Assembly: GCA_035041965.1 (NCBI GenBank)
Contig: JAPYMA010000827.1
Coordinates: forward strand, 86,707 to 150,706
Origin: Anisakis pegreffii
Taxonomy: Eukaryota; Nematoda; Chromadorea; Rhabditida; Anisakidae
Direction of reading: 5' to 3'
Length of the DNA stretch: 64,000 nucleotides
Shown here in pieces: positions 28,201 through 41,453 of the stretch. Position numbers and translations under genes: made by a program. Below the pieces are notes generated by a model. The model did not search any database. It was not told where the DNA came from and saw nothing but the letters and a program-made list of their open reading frames with translations. Positions within the stretch are counted from its first letter, which is position 1. Every line of letters starts with the position of its first letter.

Positions 28201-31200
28201 ATTAGCTCGTCCAGTCCAAACAGGGTTTTCATTCGTTTTAACAGGTTTTTCATTCTTTTCCTTGCTGTTGTAATCACTCTCATAACTTTTATCACCAAAA
28301 GTGTTCTCTTTGGCTAATTTCTCATTCATTTCACTCAACAATCAAATTCAAATTCTCATTCTATTGAATACACTCTATAATTGATCATTTGACTGGTGAG
28401 CAATGATATTCGATTGCTGTGTTGTTGTTTTCAGCTGTCAACACTCGTCAACGTATCAAGTAAACAGTATGTGCTACAGAATAAGAAGTTCATTCGAACT
28501 ATCAAGTGAAATGAGACGAAGTGAATGAGAAAAACTCATCAAGAGAACATTATTCGCATGTGATAGCCATGAGAGTGAATATAACACGTCTGAAAAGAAT
28601 GAGAATTCATCTAAAACAGTCGGTTTCAAGTGAGCGTGTCATAGACAGTAGCTTTCAAAATGCAGTCACAATCGACTGCAATAATAAGGAACACAACGGT
28701 CTATGAGAAGGCTTAGCCATGTCGAATACCATTACGGTGTTCTTCTATCAGGTGGAGGGGATAACGGCGGTTTGTTAGATCGTCAAAAGGGAACTGAGAA
28801 CCATTGCTTCAAATAAAATAAGTCAACTGCAGTAGGCTGCAATCCTTTCCTCGCATTCAGCAGTAAAACAGTGAGTCAGTTACTCGCCAATGATCACTCT
28901 CTGCTGAATGATCACTTTCCTCAGAAAGATTTTTCATACGAGGGATCTTTTTTTTGATTAAAAAGAGAAAAATGCATAGATGACCTTTTACTGGTACGGT
29001 AGGAGGCAGTTTCAAGTTCACCGGTTTTTGAATTCTGAACAGTGGCTCGCCTCAACTGAAATTGTTTCCACATGAAATGAAGTGCAAATTAATGACACAA
29101 TTTCATTCACATTGTTCCGATCATTCGCCATGAGATAATATCACGCAAGAACTCCTCAACAATGCACTACTCAGAGCAACAGAATTCACAAGCAAACGTT
29201 TAACATTTTCAAAATTAACAATTAATATTCGTTGAGATGGAAAGGACGTAAACATTTCTGGCTCTATTTGATAGTAACCATGAAATGAAACACATTGACA
29301 GTAGACAAACATCCGCTACGTTTGAAGTAATGATGAAACTTTTTTTCGAAAATTTTTTAAAGTACTAAATATAGAACTTTCTAATCGTAGCGTATTAGAC
29401 AGATTGCGATTGTCTAGACTGAAGAAATTTCGTTGAGTACTTCGCATGTGCTCATGTACTTATTAGGATCAATGAAATGCGTCGTTGCTTAGATTTATCG
29501 CCATTAAAGTTCTTTCGTTGGAGTTTGATGCAGTCGTACGGATTAAAGTTCTACGGACTATAATTACGGTGATTATCCTAATACTAACTGAATCAAGTGA
29601 AATACGTTTGAAGTTTCACAGGAAATGAATACCTACTTTAGGGGTTGCTATTAGTTGTATTCGTTCAACTTCTTCATCCGATATGACACCGATGAAGAGC
29701 ACAGCCAACGGATTAAATCGCATAATTTGAACTTTAAACGGTGCTAAACGCAGGAATGGACGATCCATCTTATAGTAGCAATACAACTGTGAGGTAGCCT
29801 TGACACTCTGCAATTTATTACTTGTAAGAAATTTGTTCCTTACCAAGGAATCTATTTTAAAATCATATATTATTTCACATTATACAATTGCTTCACAAGG
29901 TTTATATTCATCTGAATGCTTGAAATCGAATGTCAAAGTAACATCAGTTTGCCCTCAACACTTACGCACACAATCGGCCGTAGTTTCCGCATGAATCAAC
30001 GATTCAAAGAAATTTATTGGGCTCAGAAAAAAACAGAGAAAATCGAATGGTGTTTAAAATGAGACGGAAACCTACCACTGGTACTTCGTTTCTGCAAAGT
30101 GCTTCATAAATCGTCCTCTCAGATTCCTTCATGCCATCATCAGGTCTTTGATTGTCCAGTGGTGGAATATTCCTACGATGCTCACTAGGCTTAACACCAT
30201 CTTTCACCAATAAATCCTGGTACCACTTCACGTTGTTTCTAGCACGCGTATGTTGAGGATCTCCAAGTTATCACTATATGAATTTTGGCGTTTGTTGTTT
30301 TTACAGTCTAATTTATTGTAAAAACTGCACTCAGCCACTTTTTCCAATAAATTTCATAAGATTTAGTTCGTTTTGATGAAATAAATGTCATACATTCAGT
30401 AGGTTTGTACCAAATTTCAACACGACAATTTAAGTTGTCATAATTTTAGCTAACCACATTCATGAGAGTGAAACAGCGCTCCTGATAAATGTGTACGTTC
30501 TACAATCAAAAGCTTTTGATCAATGGTTCCTTTCCCAGAGCTTTCCTCTAAACATTTGGCAACACTTGTGGAATTTAAAATTCAGTACGAACTTGTTGTT
30601 GGGTCGTTGAGTTAGACATGAAATTTGAAAGTTGTGCAGCAATTTTTTGATACGAACCAAAGTTTCTAAGAACATACTCAATTTAGTAAGTTCCTCAGTG
30701 GTTTGCAACGCTCTTTTCAGATTGCCTTGCTTGTAGAGCGCGAACGCAAGATATTCAAGGATCTCCTCTAACAATGGCTGTGAATCAGACTCTTTCGGCA
30801 AACGTTTCTTGGCCTCTTCCATCCACAATATTGTATGGTAGTAATCTTCTGCTGTGTATGCATGGCGACCGATATTATAGCAGTCATTCGCTGAAGAAGC
30901 CGAACGTAAGGTGTAACGAATAGTGATTTAGGTTTTTAAAATCCAGATCAGTCAAAACAATAAGCATTCAGTCTTAAGTAATCTCAATAAATACGAGTTG
31001 ACAGATGTGAATTTCTACTTATCGTCATTGATTTTGAAAGGAAAGTAAGGATGATTAGTCAGTTGCTATTCTACCTGTAAAACCTTCAGTCTGCTTTGCA
31101 GTCAGAATTTTGCCATTGGCTATATCTGCGGTGTCGAGCCTGTAAGTATCTTGAAGACGCATTAGAGCTATCGCTGCTCCGGATACATCTTCCTGCAATA

Positions 31201-32161
31201 CGAGCAATTTGATTGTATTCAAATGATCATTGAATCGCTTTCAGATAACTGTTGTTTTGTGTGAAATGCCATACAATCGACAAGTAAATTCACCACTATT
31301 CAGCACCATACCGCTCAGTGCTGTCCGAGAATAATGTTTTGATAACCTCATATCGCTAAATTATCTCTTTAGAACCCTATAACAAAACCAATCTCCTTAT
31401 TGTTCAATGATGAGCACGAAATTAGAGCGAAATTTGCACTCTAGGAATTCTCGTGGTGAATTTTCGAGTAGCAATTTCAGATTACCTCAGTTGGATAACG
31501 AATATGGCGTATATTGCGCATCAATGTCATATTTTGTACGTATCCTTGTGCTTCGTTCTTTTTCATTAGATCCTCAACTTGCTGCCAGTTTCCGAGTAAT
31601 TCTTTGATGAGCAGAAAGGCACTGATCGGGTTTGTGATCCTTTCAAGGCCGTTTGCAATCGTCATTTGATTACGTTTTTGATATTCAGCTGCAAATCTGA
31701 AAACTGAATACGCTCTTTCACGGTACTTTCGAATACCCAACTACATATAGACTCAGCATCGATGATATTCATTGAAATTCAGAAGATTTGCGGAACTTCC
31801 TCTTCACTGAGTGTATCAGTTGAAGATCTGGATATCAGACTTTCTAGCTGGAAATACCAAAAGAAGAGTGTCGCACGAGGCACCGAGGATTTCACAGTAG
31901 TTCCATTGATCCACTACTTCTGGACGTTCTGATCAGCGATACGTTTGTAAATAGTGAAATTTTTGATCACTGGAAAGAGGCACATTTAACAAACCTCTTC
32001 AGATTCTCCAAGCGAGTTATCTCACTCTTAACGTAGCTCTCGATGATTTTTGGAACAAATTTCTCGGCCTCTTGTAATGCTTCCATATGTGCGATTGATG
32101 TGAATATGTCGGCTGCCAAGAAATGCCAGCATAACGCTAAAAGTAATAACCGCAGCAACAT
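25298..32161 (-). CDS. phy-1 (dpy-18)-like: Prolyl 4-hydroxylase alpha subunit, copy A (12 exons)
   Basis: Coding exons, 5' to 3' on the minus strand: 32161-31995, 31696-31486, 31192-31075, 30890-30678, 30260-30076, 29807-29637, 29055-28985, 27877-27778, 27216-27163, 26240-26175, 25839-25771, 25531-25298. All phases join without a stop, giving 552 residues; C. elegans DPY-18 is a similar length. A signal peptide ends near residue 17 (before DIFTS). The dimerisation region is followed by a TPR-type peptide-substrate domain (about 165-250) and a 2-oxoglutarate/Fe(II) dioxygenase domain. Iron ligands are His425, Asp427 (HYDPHFD) and His496 (RHAACPV); Lys506 should bind the 2-oxoglutarate carboxylate. 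The 71-residue spacing between His425 and His496 equals that of the human enzyme. In the ER, with PDI as beta subunit, it should hydroxylate prolines of collagen X-Pro-Gly triplets. Introns are GT-AG throughout. Intron 7 carries a hAT-like element and intron 10 a perfect palindrome. Family call is firm; orthology to phy-1 versus phy-2 is not. Confidence 0.93.
25939..25976. repeat. Perfect 14-bp inverted repeat inside an intron of copy A
   Basis: The arms 25,939-25,952 and 25,963-25,976 are perfect reverse complements around a 10-base loop. The arm contains the CpG-rich core TTTCGCGATA. It lies in the intron between exons 10 and 11 of prolyl hydroxylase copy A. It could be a protein-binding palindrome or an RNA hairpin; the sequence does not decide. 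Confidence 0.85.
28035..28806. mobile_element. hAT-like non-autonomous element, copy 1
   Basis: The left end begins CAGTGATTCTCATAGG and the right end is the complement of CAATGGTTCTCAG, both resembling the CAGTGGTTCTCA ends typical of hAT transposons. The interior matches the reverse complement of 49,682-50,464 over most of its length. The 8 bases on either side (28,027-28,034 and 28,807-28,814) agree at five of eight positions, consistent with a decayed 8-bp target duplication. There is no transposase frame, so it needs an enzyme supplied from elsewhere. It sits in the intron between exons 7 and 8 of prolyl hydroxylase copy A. Confidence 0.75.
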
Positions 32162-35100
32162 CCTGAAAATACGAAAGAGAATTCCTTCTGAATGCAACCA
32201 AAAATTCATCAATATGCACACTTCAACCGCATATTTTCCGCATGCGTCTCAAAATCACATAGGTTTGATTCACTTCTTGCAGAGTGCATATGATTTAGCA
32301 TGTGAAACGCAAGAAACGGCGTAAAATGAAAGGTATCATGTTAAATAAGATGATGAACAATGCAGTAAATTATTCTCCAATTCAAATTGGAATATCCATT
32401 AAAAAACCACGAAAAAGAAATGTGTCGAAGATCTAAACGCGTTCAGTTAAAACTTATGCATAGGTATGCCGTAAATATTTGAAGAGGCGAGTGGTTCGAA
32501 TAGAAACAATAAAGGAATAAGTTTAAGAAATGAGGCCATCGATCGATAGGAATAGCCATGAGGTCAGTTGATTGCACACAGATCTCATCTGCTATATCTT
32601 ATGTGTAAGATGTATCCTTTAAAGTATATCTCTTCTAATGGTAGATAAGAGAATTTAATGCAAATTTATGAATTCAAATGGAGGATAACCTACGAAACGT
32701 TTACCGATAGAGCAGACAACAACACTTCTAACAACTGAAACCTGCTCACTCGACAAGACCATATTTGAATCGCGTGTTAATGAATTCAAGTTTCAACATT
32801 CACTCATGTGCACATCTTCATTCATCCGTCCAACTCGGTAAAACCCCTATTCTCTTTGCAGTCAATTCAAATTATACTCCGTCTTGACAAATTCCTTCGC
32901 ATTCACGTTATTGTTCATTCGTATGTCTGTTTGCGAAAGTCTCACGGAACTTTCAATCATATTATGGAGTACAAATGCTTATAATATGTGAGTTTTTAGA
33001 CAATAAAACCCCTTCCTGTGCCCTATGATGTGTTGAACATATTTTGAGAACAAATTTGTAATTGGCTCAGTGGAACCTATGAAGCGGTATAGATTCCATC
33101 CTGATAATTTCGAATTCTTCCTTAGTCACGAGAATACCATTTTAGAGCTGAAATGACTGTTGGAAGAATACAGTTTCAAGCAACAATCGCTGTTTGCATA
33201 CGATGCAAAACTTAGAAATAAGGCGAAGAAATGTGAACATTTCGTTGCATATGATAGTGAAATATAAATTTGAGAGAGTTGAATGAACTCATTTGTCAAG
33301 TTCGAATGATTTTAGTGAAATTTCCGACTTTCATATGAATAATATTAGTATATAAGCCCATGAACAGTTGTTCGTCTAAGGCGATCACTTCGTAATTTAT
33401 AATGCGATCACCACTGCAAAGCGTTTTTCACTCTCACTCGCAGTCTTAGTGATGACCGCAGCTGAAAATGAATTAGCACGAAAATCCATCTCATTGAAAA
33501 GATATGTCGCTTGTTGTCCAAATGATGAGTGAGCACTTACGATTAGTTGATTTCATTTGCGACACCAGTGTTATCGCTCATAAATGCAAACGCAATTATA
33601 CTTACATTTAGGACTGAAGTTGATGGAATCGTAGCGTTTTTGTTCGGAACTTCCTTCTCCGTAATTGCATTTATTAGAGAGCTGATTGAGAGCAATAAAT
33701 AAACCTCTATTTTAAGCAACACGCACACACACAATAAATAAGGGGAACAATGAAACAGAAACACTTCATTAAAATTTCTTTGAGTTGATTGCAAATTGCA
33801 AATAAACGCCCTAGATTGAGAAGATTCTTCAAATATTATTGTAAACTTTAACAGCGAATAGCGATAAGAGAAATTTTTTGAAACATCATTCACTTGACTG
33901 CAGCAGAATCTAGCGAAGACCAACTAACACCTCGCAATCACACAAGTTTGTTGGATGAAAATAAATCATTGCAACTTGACCACTTTCATTGATATTTACC
34001 CACATTTCAGTACTTATTTAAAATTAATGCACAAGTTGAAACGTGCAAAATTCAGAAGATGAAATACTTTAAGAACTTTATTAAAAGGGAGAGACTGCGA
34101 TCGTGGATGGTTGTGTGTGTTGATTGCATGCAACAAATTTTACAAAAGTGTAACAAAATTCGTTTTACTCAAAATCGATTCACTGCTTCAATCGTTCTAC
34201 GATTTACAGTGCGTTGGTGCAACATTTCTGGCTGCTTGGAACTCGTTTTTCACGCTGTTATTTGCGAGTTTTGCCGAATTACGATAAATTGAACTAAACA
34301 TCTATGCAACACGATGCACTCAATGAATCAGCTCTCAAGCATTTCATGCATACTTTCGATGGTAGTAGTTATTTGGTGTATTCGAAAAATCACGTTCATC
34401 CTTTTCAAACAACTTCATCTGCCTAACCAAGAAGTTCTATCGCGTAATATTCGGAAGAGGAATTTCACGGTGAAACTCAGTAGACACAATGATCTGCACA
34501 ATGATCTGTTGTTTTTTTCACTGGATCGTGAAATTTCTCAAGGTTAACGAGTAACTAATTGTTAGAGAAGTTTCTTCGAACAATACTTCAGAAGTTGAAA
34601 ATTTATTGATTCAAACAAATTGAAAAGAACAAGAAAATCCGATAAAGGCACAAGGCTCTTTCATGTCGACATGGTTAACAACCAATAACAATCAAAAATA
34701 TCATCACTGGTACAGTTTAAGCGATGAGAAACACAAGCATTTTGTTCAGTAGGCAAGACGAAAGGCAAGATGAAAATTATGATTACAAAGAAACTTAGCG
34801 CTGATATGCCTAGTTATCAAACTGATATGAACTGCAAATATCTGGCAGGCAGATAACAAATGAATAAACCCGTTGAAATTGGTGTCGAAAATGAACTCGC
34901 TGAAAGAAAACGCTGAAGATTGCAATGGAAATTATGCACTGAGGAATAACAAAGATGAATTTCAACAGACAACAAAATTCATTTTTGCAAAGATGTTGAA
35001 GTAAATTAATCATTAACTATCAGACTGAACGAGAAAACAGTTCATTCGTAAGACCGACTGATCAATCAGCTTATCGTCAAATGAATGTGGACAAATTTCC

Positions 35101-35584
35101 GACAAGAACGATGCCTTTAAATTTTTCTACATCACTTTTTCGTTGCTTAGAACTCGATTCATTAGTGTCATCGAATTAATGACTCGTTAAAAATGCGTTA
35201 ACCACAATTCAGCGATTCTTTCATAATTAACTTTTCAAAACCAGTCAGCAGTTCAATTAACTAATTTTCTTCGAGTTTTTGTTCCGGAATCTCAAAATTT
35301 GCTGTTTGCAAGTATAATTTCGAGGACGGCAACGCATCTAACCGTGAAATTGAATTTCGAGAGTCGAATCAAAATTTTGATGCGACGATCACACATTTCA
35401 CTTTCAAGAAACTTCTCATGCCAACTGTTAAAAATTACACATTAGACATGAAGGAAAAATCATACGAAGTAGAATTGCATTCAAGGAAATCAATGCAGTG
35501 TGTTCGTGTTGAAAAGAGAACTGCTTCATTTCCAACGTTGCTATTAAACAGCCGAATGTGCAGTCACCACCAACATCATCGTAT
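32162..35584. other. Spacer between the two prolyl hydroxylase genes
   Basis: No gene is supported in this 3.4-kb spacer, which must hold the 3' end of copy B and the promoter of copy A. A 126-codon open frame (33,543-33,923, minus) contains a segment at 33,606-33,681 with plausible splice sites but no recognisable family. A short (CA)n run lies at 33,724-33,733. The spacing is far larger than the roughly 100 bp usual inside nematode operons. Confidence 0.6.
32163..32169 (-). other. Splice acceptor directly upstream of the copy A start codon
   Basis: TTTTCAG lies so that only one base separates the cleavage point from the ATG at 32,161. This is the consensus nematode 3' splice site. With no upstream coding exon needed, it is best read as a spliced-leader trans-splice site, or else the end of a 5' UTR intron. 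Confidence 0.65.
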
Positions 35585-38500
35585 CTAGGGGGTGGATCTG
35601 ATATTCCAATGATCTTTTGGCTCAGGAGCACCCAGATCACCGACGTAACGCTCTTGATCGAACTGATTCAAGCCACACGGACGACGCCATTCCTGACCAC
35701 GTTCATGAATCCATTTATTTGTCACCCATTTCACACCGGTTAGCACTGGACATGCGGCATGTCTTGAACGCATATCCACTTCACCGCTTCGCATCAAATT
35801 ATACCAAAACAGTGCTGCATTCTGAACGAAATAGCACTTATCGTTAATTTGGAAGTTTGTTCGTTGTTAAATCCTCATTCTGAGTAGGCACTGCATGTGG
35901 GATAGATCCACATGACTGGTTTATTTCTGAGCTATCTCAATGTTTGCATTAAACTAGTTCATTGAACATTCTTTTTGAGATATTATTCATACAACAGATT
36001 GTGCATAGAACAACACAAGAGAACTGCCTGCTATTTAGCTAGTCTCTTTCAATGTCAATGAACGCATCTAATTGTAAGCAAGCTAACGAATCTACTTTAT
36101 GGATTGTTTCTGCATGCAGAGAGTCACAAGACTTATTGCAGACATCAGTGCATAAATACAATGAAACACAACTAGTTTATCGCAAGTTCATCAAAAGTTT
36201 TGACTTGAAAACAAGTAGTCTAACTTGGAAACGGATTTGTTGTTGTTAGGAAGAATAGAATAAAAATAGAATAATTTACACATATCAAACTTTAATAAAT
36301 TGAGAGAACGTGCCTTGGTGCATGCTACTGATGTTTTTACATCAGTGAAGACGGTACCTCCTCCAATTTCTGGTTCAGTCATCTGAAAGATATTGAAATG
36401 ATGTAATATGCCTTTACAGAATATCTGATATTGCGTTTGTGCCGTCGAATAGATGAATGAGCGAAAGATAGATGGATCGAAGGAGGTTGCTGTCTTCGAA
36501 GTTTTTTGTTGGTGATATTCAAAAGCATCGAAATATTTGAAGTTGATGATTTTAACGTTAAGAAATAAACTCACATAAACGAGGATTGTGGCGATACGGT
36601 TTCCAGTGCCGAGTTCCCTGAACGCATTCTTTTCTTCTTTCTAAATTTTATCGACTGATTTGGGGAAATCTTTCATAAAATTCTTTATTGCATGAACATG
36701 GAATTGTACTCGTCAACATAAAAATTCTTCATATTGCATGAATTTTTGTTTTCCTTATACTGCACTCCTTGTTAACAGTGCACAGAACCTTGAGGTTGAG
36801 GTCATTGATTTGTCAAATTTCTTTCACTGCTATGGAGTCCCTCTTTAACGATCGTGTCAATTTTAGATATCAGAAAACGTTTACGGTATAATTCACATGA
36901 TTGCATCGACGAACAATAATTTATCAGTGCATACAGTCATTCATGTTTAGATCTCCCTCAAGATCAACGATACAAACTTACTCTCGCGCAGTCGAAATGA
37001 GGATCGTAATGTCCACCAACTCCATAGTTTTGAATCTGAAATGTGATAAGTTCATTTCAAAATTTACAACTCTCTAATAATTTCACTGCCATTTGCTCTT
37101 CCCGCATTGCAATGCACACTATCCTAAAGCATTTTTACGCTTTAAGCTCGACACTGATGAATAGTTGGTGTACCTGAAGTTCTTCAGCGGTTTCCATCTC
37201 GAGATTCGTTGCCAAATCGAGACGTTTGTTGAAGCGATCAACCACTTCGTGTTCGTGAGGTCTTAGCCATGCGCTGCAAATTTTCGCGTCGCATTATCTG
37301 ATGGCATATATTTCTTAAGAAAACGTTGCCATTAACATGAGATGGATGCGTTTCATCGCGTTCTACCGCTCTAGTGACAGGTCTGCGATCGGTCAGATTG
37401 ATTGATATTGATATTGGTTGAAATCAATTCCGGTCTTGTGAATTAGGTTATATTCTTTGACATGTAGTGTAGTGCTAACATACGATACCTATTGAAAGTT
37501 TGCTGATCTAAAACTTCAAAATAATTTTCGAATGGATGCAATCTGATTCGTTTGTATTGTTAGCATTTACAAGTTTTCATGACCTGAACCGACTTAGTAA
37601 ATCATTGTTGTTTTTAAACGCAACGCAATAAACACGGATTGAGTGCAATTGCTAGTAGTTGAAATACCTCTTACTGATTCGGTAGTTTGCTGTTTCCAGG
37701 CTACCGGTCACTGCATTCTGAACAGTTGCACGATTCAGCTGTAAACAATGATTTTGTGAAAAATTGCTTGCCATTCACAAATGGTCAAATGTGCTGGTGA
37801 ACTTAATCAGCCAAATTAACTGAATTACACAATGACTGAACTGGTTTTGTTCGCTTCCCTTATCAAATGAGTTAATTTTCATTTCAACATTATGCCAAAT
37901 GCTGTCATTTTGATTCTAAAATCTTTAAGCTTGACGTAATCGTCTCAAAGATAAATTATCAGCAATTGATGTTCGTTTACTTGATAAATTTTTTCCATGT
38001 CATTTATTTCCTCTATCAATGTTAATTTCTCAAACAAGGGGTGCTCTAAAAGAGCGCAACATTAACCTTGGGTACGGCAAGCATTTCGATGACACGAGCC
38101 TCTTCGTCGGACATGATCTGATGGAAGAGCACAGCTAGTGGATTGAAACGCATGATTTCCACCTTGATCGGCGCCAGACGCAGATATGGCCGGTCCATTT
38201 TGTAGTAGCAGTACAATCGGGACAGTGCCTTTGTACTCTGAAATCATATGAGCTGATATCAATAGAAACTTTGCAATTGCCTCACAATCAGCAAATTATT
38301 TTTCCTTCTATACGTGATGGGAGCATGTAAGCTGACGGATGGAATTCAGTTTATGAAGTTTTAAAAATATCGGGACAGTAACATCAAAAAATCGATCACT
38401 TATAATGATTCCAAAGTATACATGTTCCAGAAAACACTCGCTTGTGACAAAATTTTTACTTGGGCATTTTTAGGGTATTGATTGGTAAGAAATTGCAATT

Positions 38501-41453
38501 GTTTATTGAGAATGTATCGAAAATGCCAACGAATGTCGACGTTCTCAAAGACTGACCACAGGTATTTCATGACGGCAAAGCGCCTCATAAATGTCTCTTT
38601 CGGTGTGTTCAAGTCCTCCGTCATGTCTCGGATTCGACAGTGGTGGAATATTCCTTCGCATGTCAACACGTCGCACTCCTTCGTCTTCCAGCAAATCTTC
38701 GTACCATCGCAGATTTCCTCTCGCACGTGGATGTTTTGGCGCTTCAAATTAACTTCATCGTTACCCTTAACTCACTATTCCACGATAATCGTATAGCAAG
38801 GAAATCACTTAATTGTTCATTCAGAAATCCTTCAATTTGAATTGCGTGAGCAGTTTCTAGTCGAAATGTCTCCAAAGAAATTGACTAGAGGAATTAAGCA
38901 AAATTTCGATCATTCTCTAGCATGTTCCATCAAACTGTTATCATTTCCAAGTGGGCAAGGATACGAATGAATGCAGCTTACACATTCTGACCAGTTTATC
39001 AGTGAGTTGAAGTGCTCTCTTCAGATTGCCTTGTTTGTAGAGTGCGAATGCGAGGAATTCGAGAATATCTTCATAATTTGCAGTTGGCACGTCTTCCTTT
39101 TCAACTCGATCTTTCGCTTCTTGCATCCACAAAATCGTATGATAATAGTCGTAGTCATTGTAAGCGATACGTCCAATCTCAAAGCAGTCATGTGCTGAAA
39201 AGAAATAGATCCTTTCTTAAATCTATTACAAATGAACACTGTGAAAACATTTCTCCAAGAGGTTCTATTTTTAGACGATTTTATTACTGGAAAATGAGTT
39301 TTCATCTGAAAGAAGGCGTATTGAGTCTTCAATCGTGCCTTCATTATAACATTCCAACAGGTCTAAAAACGTCAATAGGTCTCGATATTGCTGAATTGTA
39401 ATGAAACTGGTCACTGGAACGCTCGTAAAAGTTGATGAATAAATGCATCGAGTCGAAGATCACTGACCGGTTAGCGAAACGGTTCGCATACGTGAATTAA
39501 GAATTTTGCCGTTAGCAATATCTGTTGTGTCCATTCGATAGGTATCTTGAAGACGCAACAAACCTATGGCTGCTCCAGCAAGATCCTCCTTAAAGACAAC
39601 GAACGAATTGCTTGTTAGATTATCATCAAACGCCTGAATTTCTTCTATGCTCCGATTCAATGCTTTGCACTTGTTTCTTTGCTTTCTTGTATAATATTAT
39701 TTTTCGACTGATAGGTCAAATTTGATTACGAGATTGGTCATTCCCAAACAACTGCAACGTCGTCGCTTTATATGGAAACAACTCTGTGTGAGATCTATTT
39801 TCAGCATTAACGAAATGCATTCTCACAATCAGCAAATCGCTATCCAATGAATTCTTGCATGCCGTCGCAATCCAAGAATTGGAATTTCTGTCACGATCAG
39901 AATTCATTTCAAAATTTCATAATTTGTATGATCTACACTATTTGAGATATATTGAGCAAAAAAAACAGTTCGGAAAGATGGCCAAGTGCAAAACGCGCTT
40001 GGGCTTAGAAATGCGATCAGATGAATTTTAGCTCGAGTTGTCACCTAAGTTTAATTCAGATTTATGCTTGGACTTGTGCTTGGGACTAGAAGCTCATAAG
40101 GAGTTAAAATTCACATGCGCATTCGCTAATATATCCCTCATATGAGTTCACAAGTTGCCGAAAAGACTAACATCAGTGGGATATCTGATACGTTTCATGA
40201 TTCTTTGATGTGTAGCGTTACGAATGAACTCTTCGGCTGAATTCGACAACATCACATTGACAACTTTTGTCCAGTCAGTGGTCATCTCTTTGATCAGCAA
40301 GAACGCGTTAATTGGATGCGTTATCGACTCTTCACCATCGGCGATTGCGTTGTCGTTACGTTGCTGAACATCATCCGCAAATCTGCAAAAAAAAATCAGC
40401 GAGAATAACGCTGAATCCTGATTTTAATCCCAATTTCTTGATATTTTTGAGACTTTAAATATCCGCATCAGCGAGCCGATTGTAAATGACAAACGATTTT
40501 CTGTTGTCATTTCTGCAAATATGAAAGTATCTCCTCATCCGCAAAAAAATGGTTTGGGGCTATCAACTGCGATGTTATCTCAAATGATCGATGATATCTC
40601 CAATTGTAAATGATCGATTGCTGATTGAAGTTGTAAATGATCAAACGAGCAAAGAACACTTTCACTAGGAGTGTTAATCCTTCAATCATTTAAATGTGAT
40701 TTATGAGACAGATGTATGCAATCTCATCAGTGCATCCACATCCAATAATTTGTTATTCTTTATTGTGCTTAGCGGATACGATTTCAGTTGTGCCGAGCAA
40801 AATCGCTACGAACTATCAACCGAAGTACTTTTGCACGTATTGTTACGGTTATTTTTAGCATTACATGCTTCTTTTCTCGAATAGTTTAAGGACGATGAAT
40901 TTTGTGTTTGTGGCGTTGACCTTGACACGAAAGAAGGCAACAAAATGTGAAAGTTACCACGAGAATTGATTCGTTCTCATCATAAAATAGTGAAGGATGT
41001 GCTATAAACGATGCATGGAGCAGCACTTTCTCGATGCGTATCATATAACTGTTTAAATCAGACGATTTTTTTACATTCTCGTAATTCTTCTCTTGTAAAC
41101 AATTCGAAATATGCAATCTCGAAGCAATTCATCCTATATATTGAAGAATCAATATGAATTGATTCATGAGAAGATTGCATGAAGTCTATCTTAATGCATT
41201 AACGATTATCAAATGTGCACTGATTAGCTGAAATGATCACACAATCAAAAGAAATTGTTGAAACGTTAACAGAGCAGTTTGTATAATACCTGCGAAGATA
41301 TTCGAGTCGTTCCATTTCCCTCTCAATGTAAGCGTTGATCATTACTGGTATATCTTTTTCGGCTCCAACAAGTGCCTTCATTGTGGCCATCGATGAGAAG
41401 ATATCGGCCGAGGCACGACATATCAAGAAGCCGATCAGGAGAAGCAGCTTCAT
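35585..41453 (-). CDS. phy-1 (dpy-18)-like: Prolyl 4-hydroxylase alpha subunit, copy B (12 exons)
   Basis: Coding exons, 5' to 3' on the minus strand: 41453-41290, 40382-40172, 39588-39468, 39194-38982, 38741-38557, 38237-38067, 37738-37668, 37273-37174, 37035-36982, 36640-36575, 36382-36314, 35821-35585. They join in frame to 553 residues. The signal peptide ends near residue 17 (before DIFSS). The TPR substrate-binding domain spans about residues 165-250. The catalytic set is intact: His425 and Asp427 (HYDPHFD), His496 (RHAACPV) and Lys506. It should make 4-hydroxyproline in collagen in the ER, as a tetramer or dimer with PDI. Exon lengths equal those of copy A except in exons 1, 3 and 12, so the two genes are a tandem duplication. 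The N-terminal half is the more diverged. Exon 11 must end at a GC donor (AAG|GCACGT) to stay in frame. Acceptors of exons 3 and 5 are weak (TTTAAG and TTGAAG). I infer distinct expression or substrate preference from the divergence, not from direct evidence. Confidence 0.93.
39979..40040 (+). repeat. Degenerate tRNA-like (possible SINE) sequence
   Basis: TGGCCAAGTGC (39,979-39,989) fits a Pol III A box. The following GGCTTAGAAATG resembles the anticodon arm of a serine or leucine tRNA, and GCTCGAGTTG (40,031-40,040) is a poor B box. The anticodon stem does not pair, so this is not a working tRNA. It lies in intron 2 of prolyl hydroxylase copy B. The same 12 bases, in a similar setting, recur at 8,288-8,299. 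Confidence 0.35.

Noticed and set aside
36321..36350. Short palindrome actgatg/catcagt
   Set aside because: It lies in coding exon 11 of copy B and is explained by the codons there.
38400..38747. 115-codon minus-strand frame
   Set aside because: It overlaps exon 5 of prolyl hydroxylase copy B in a different frame and is a shadow of it.
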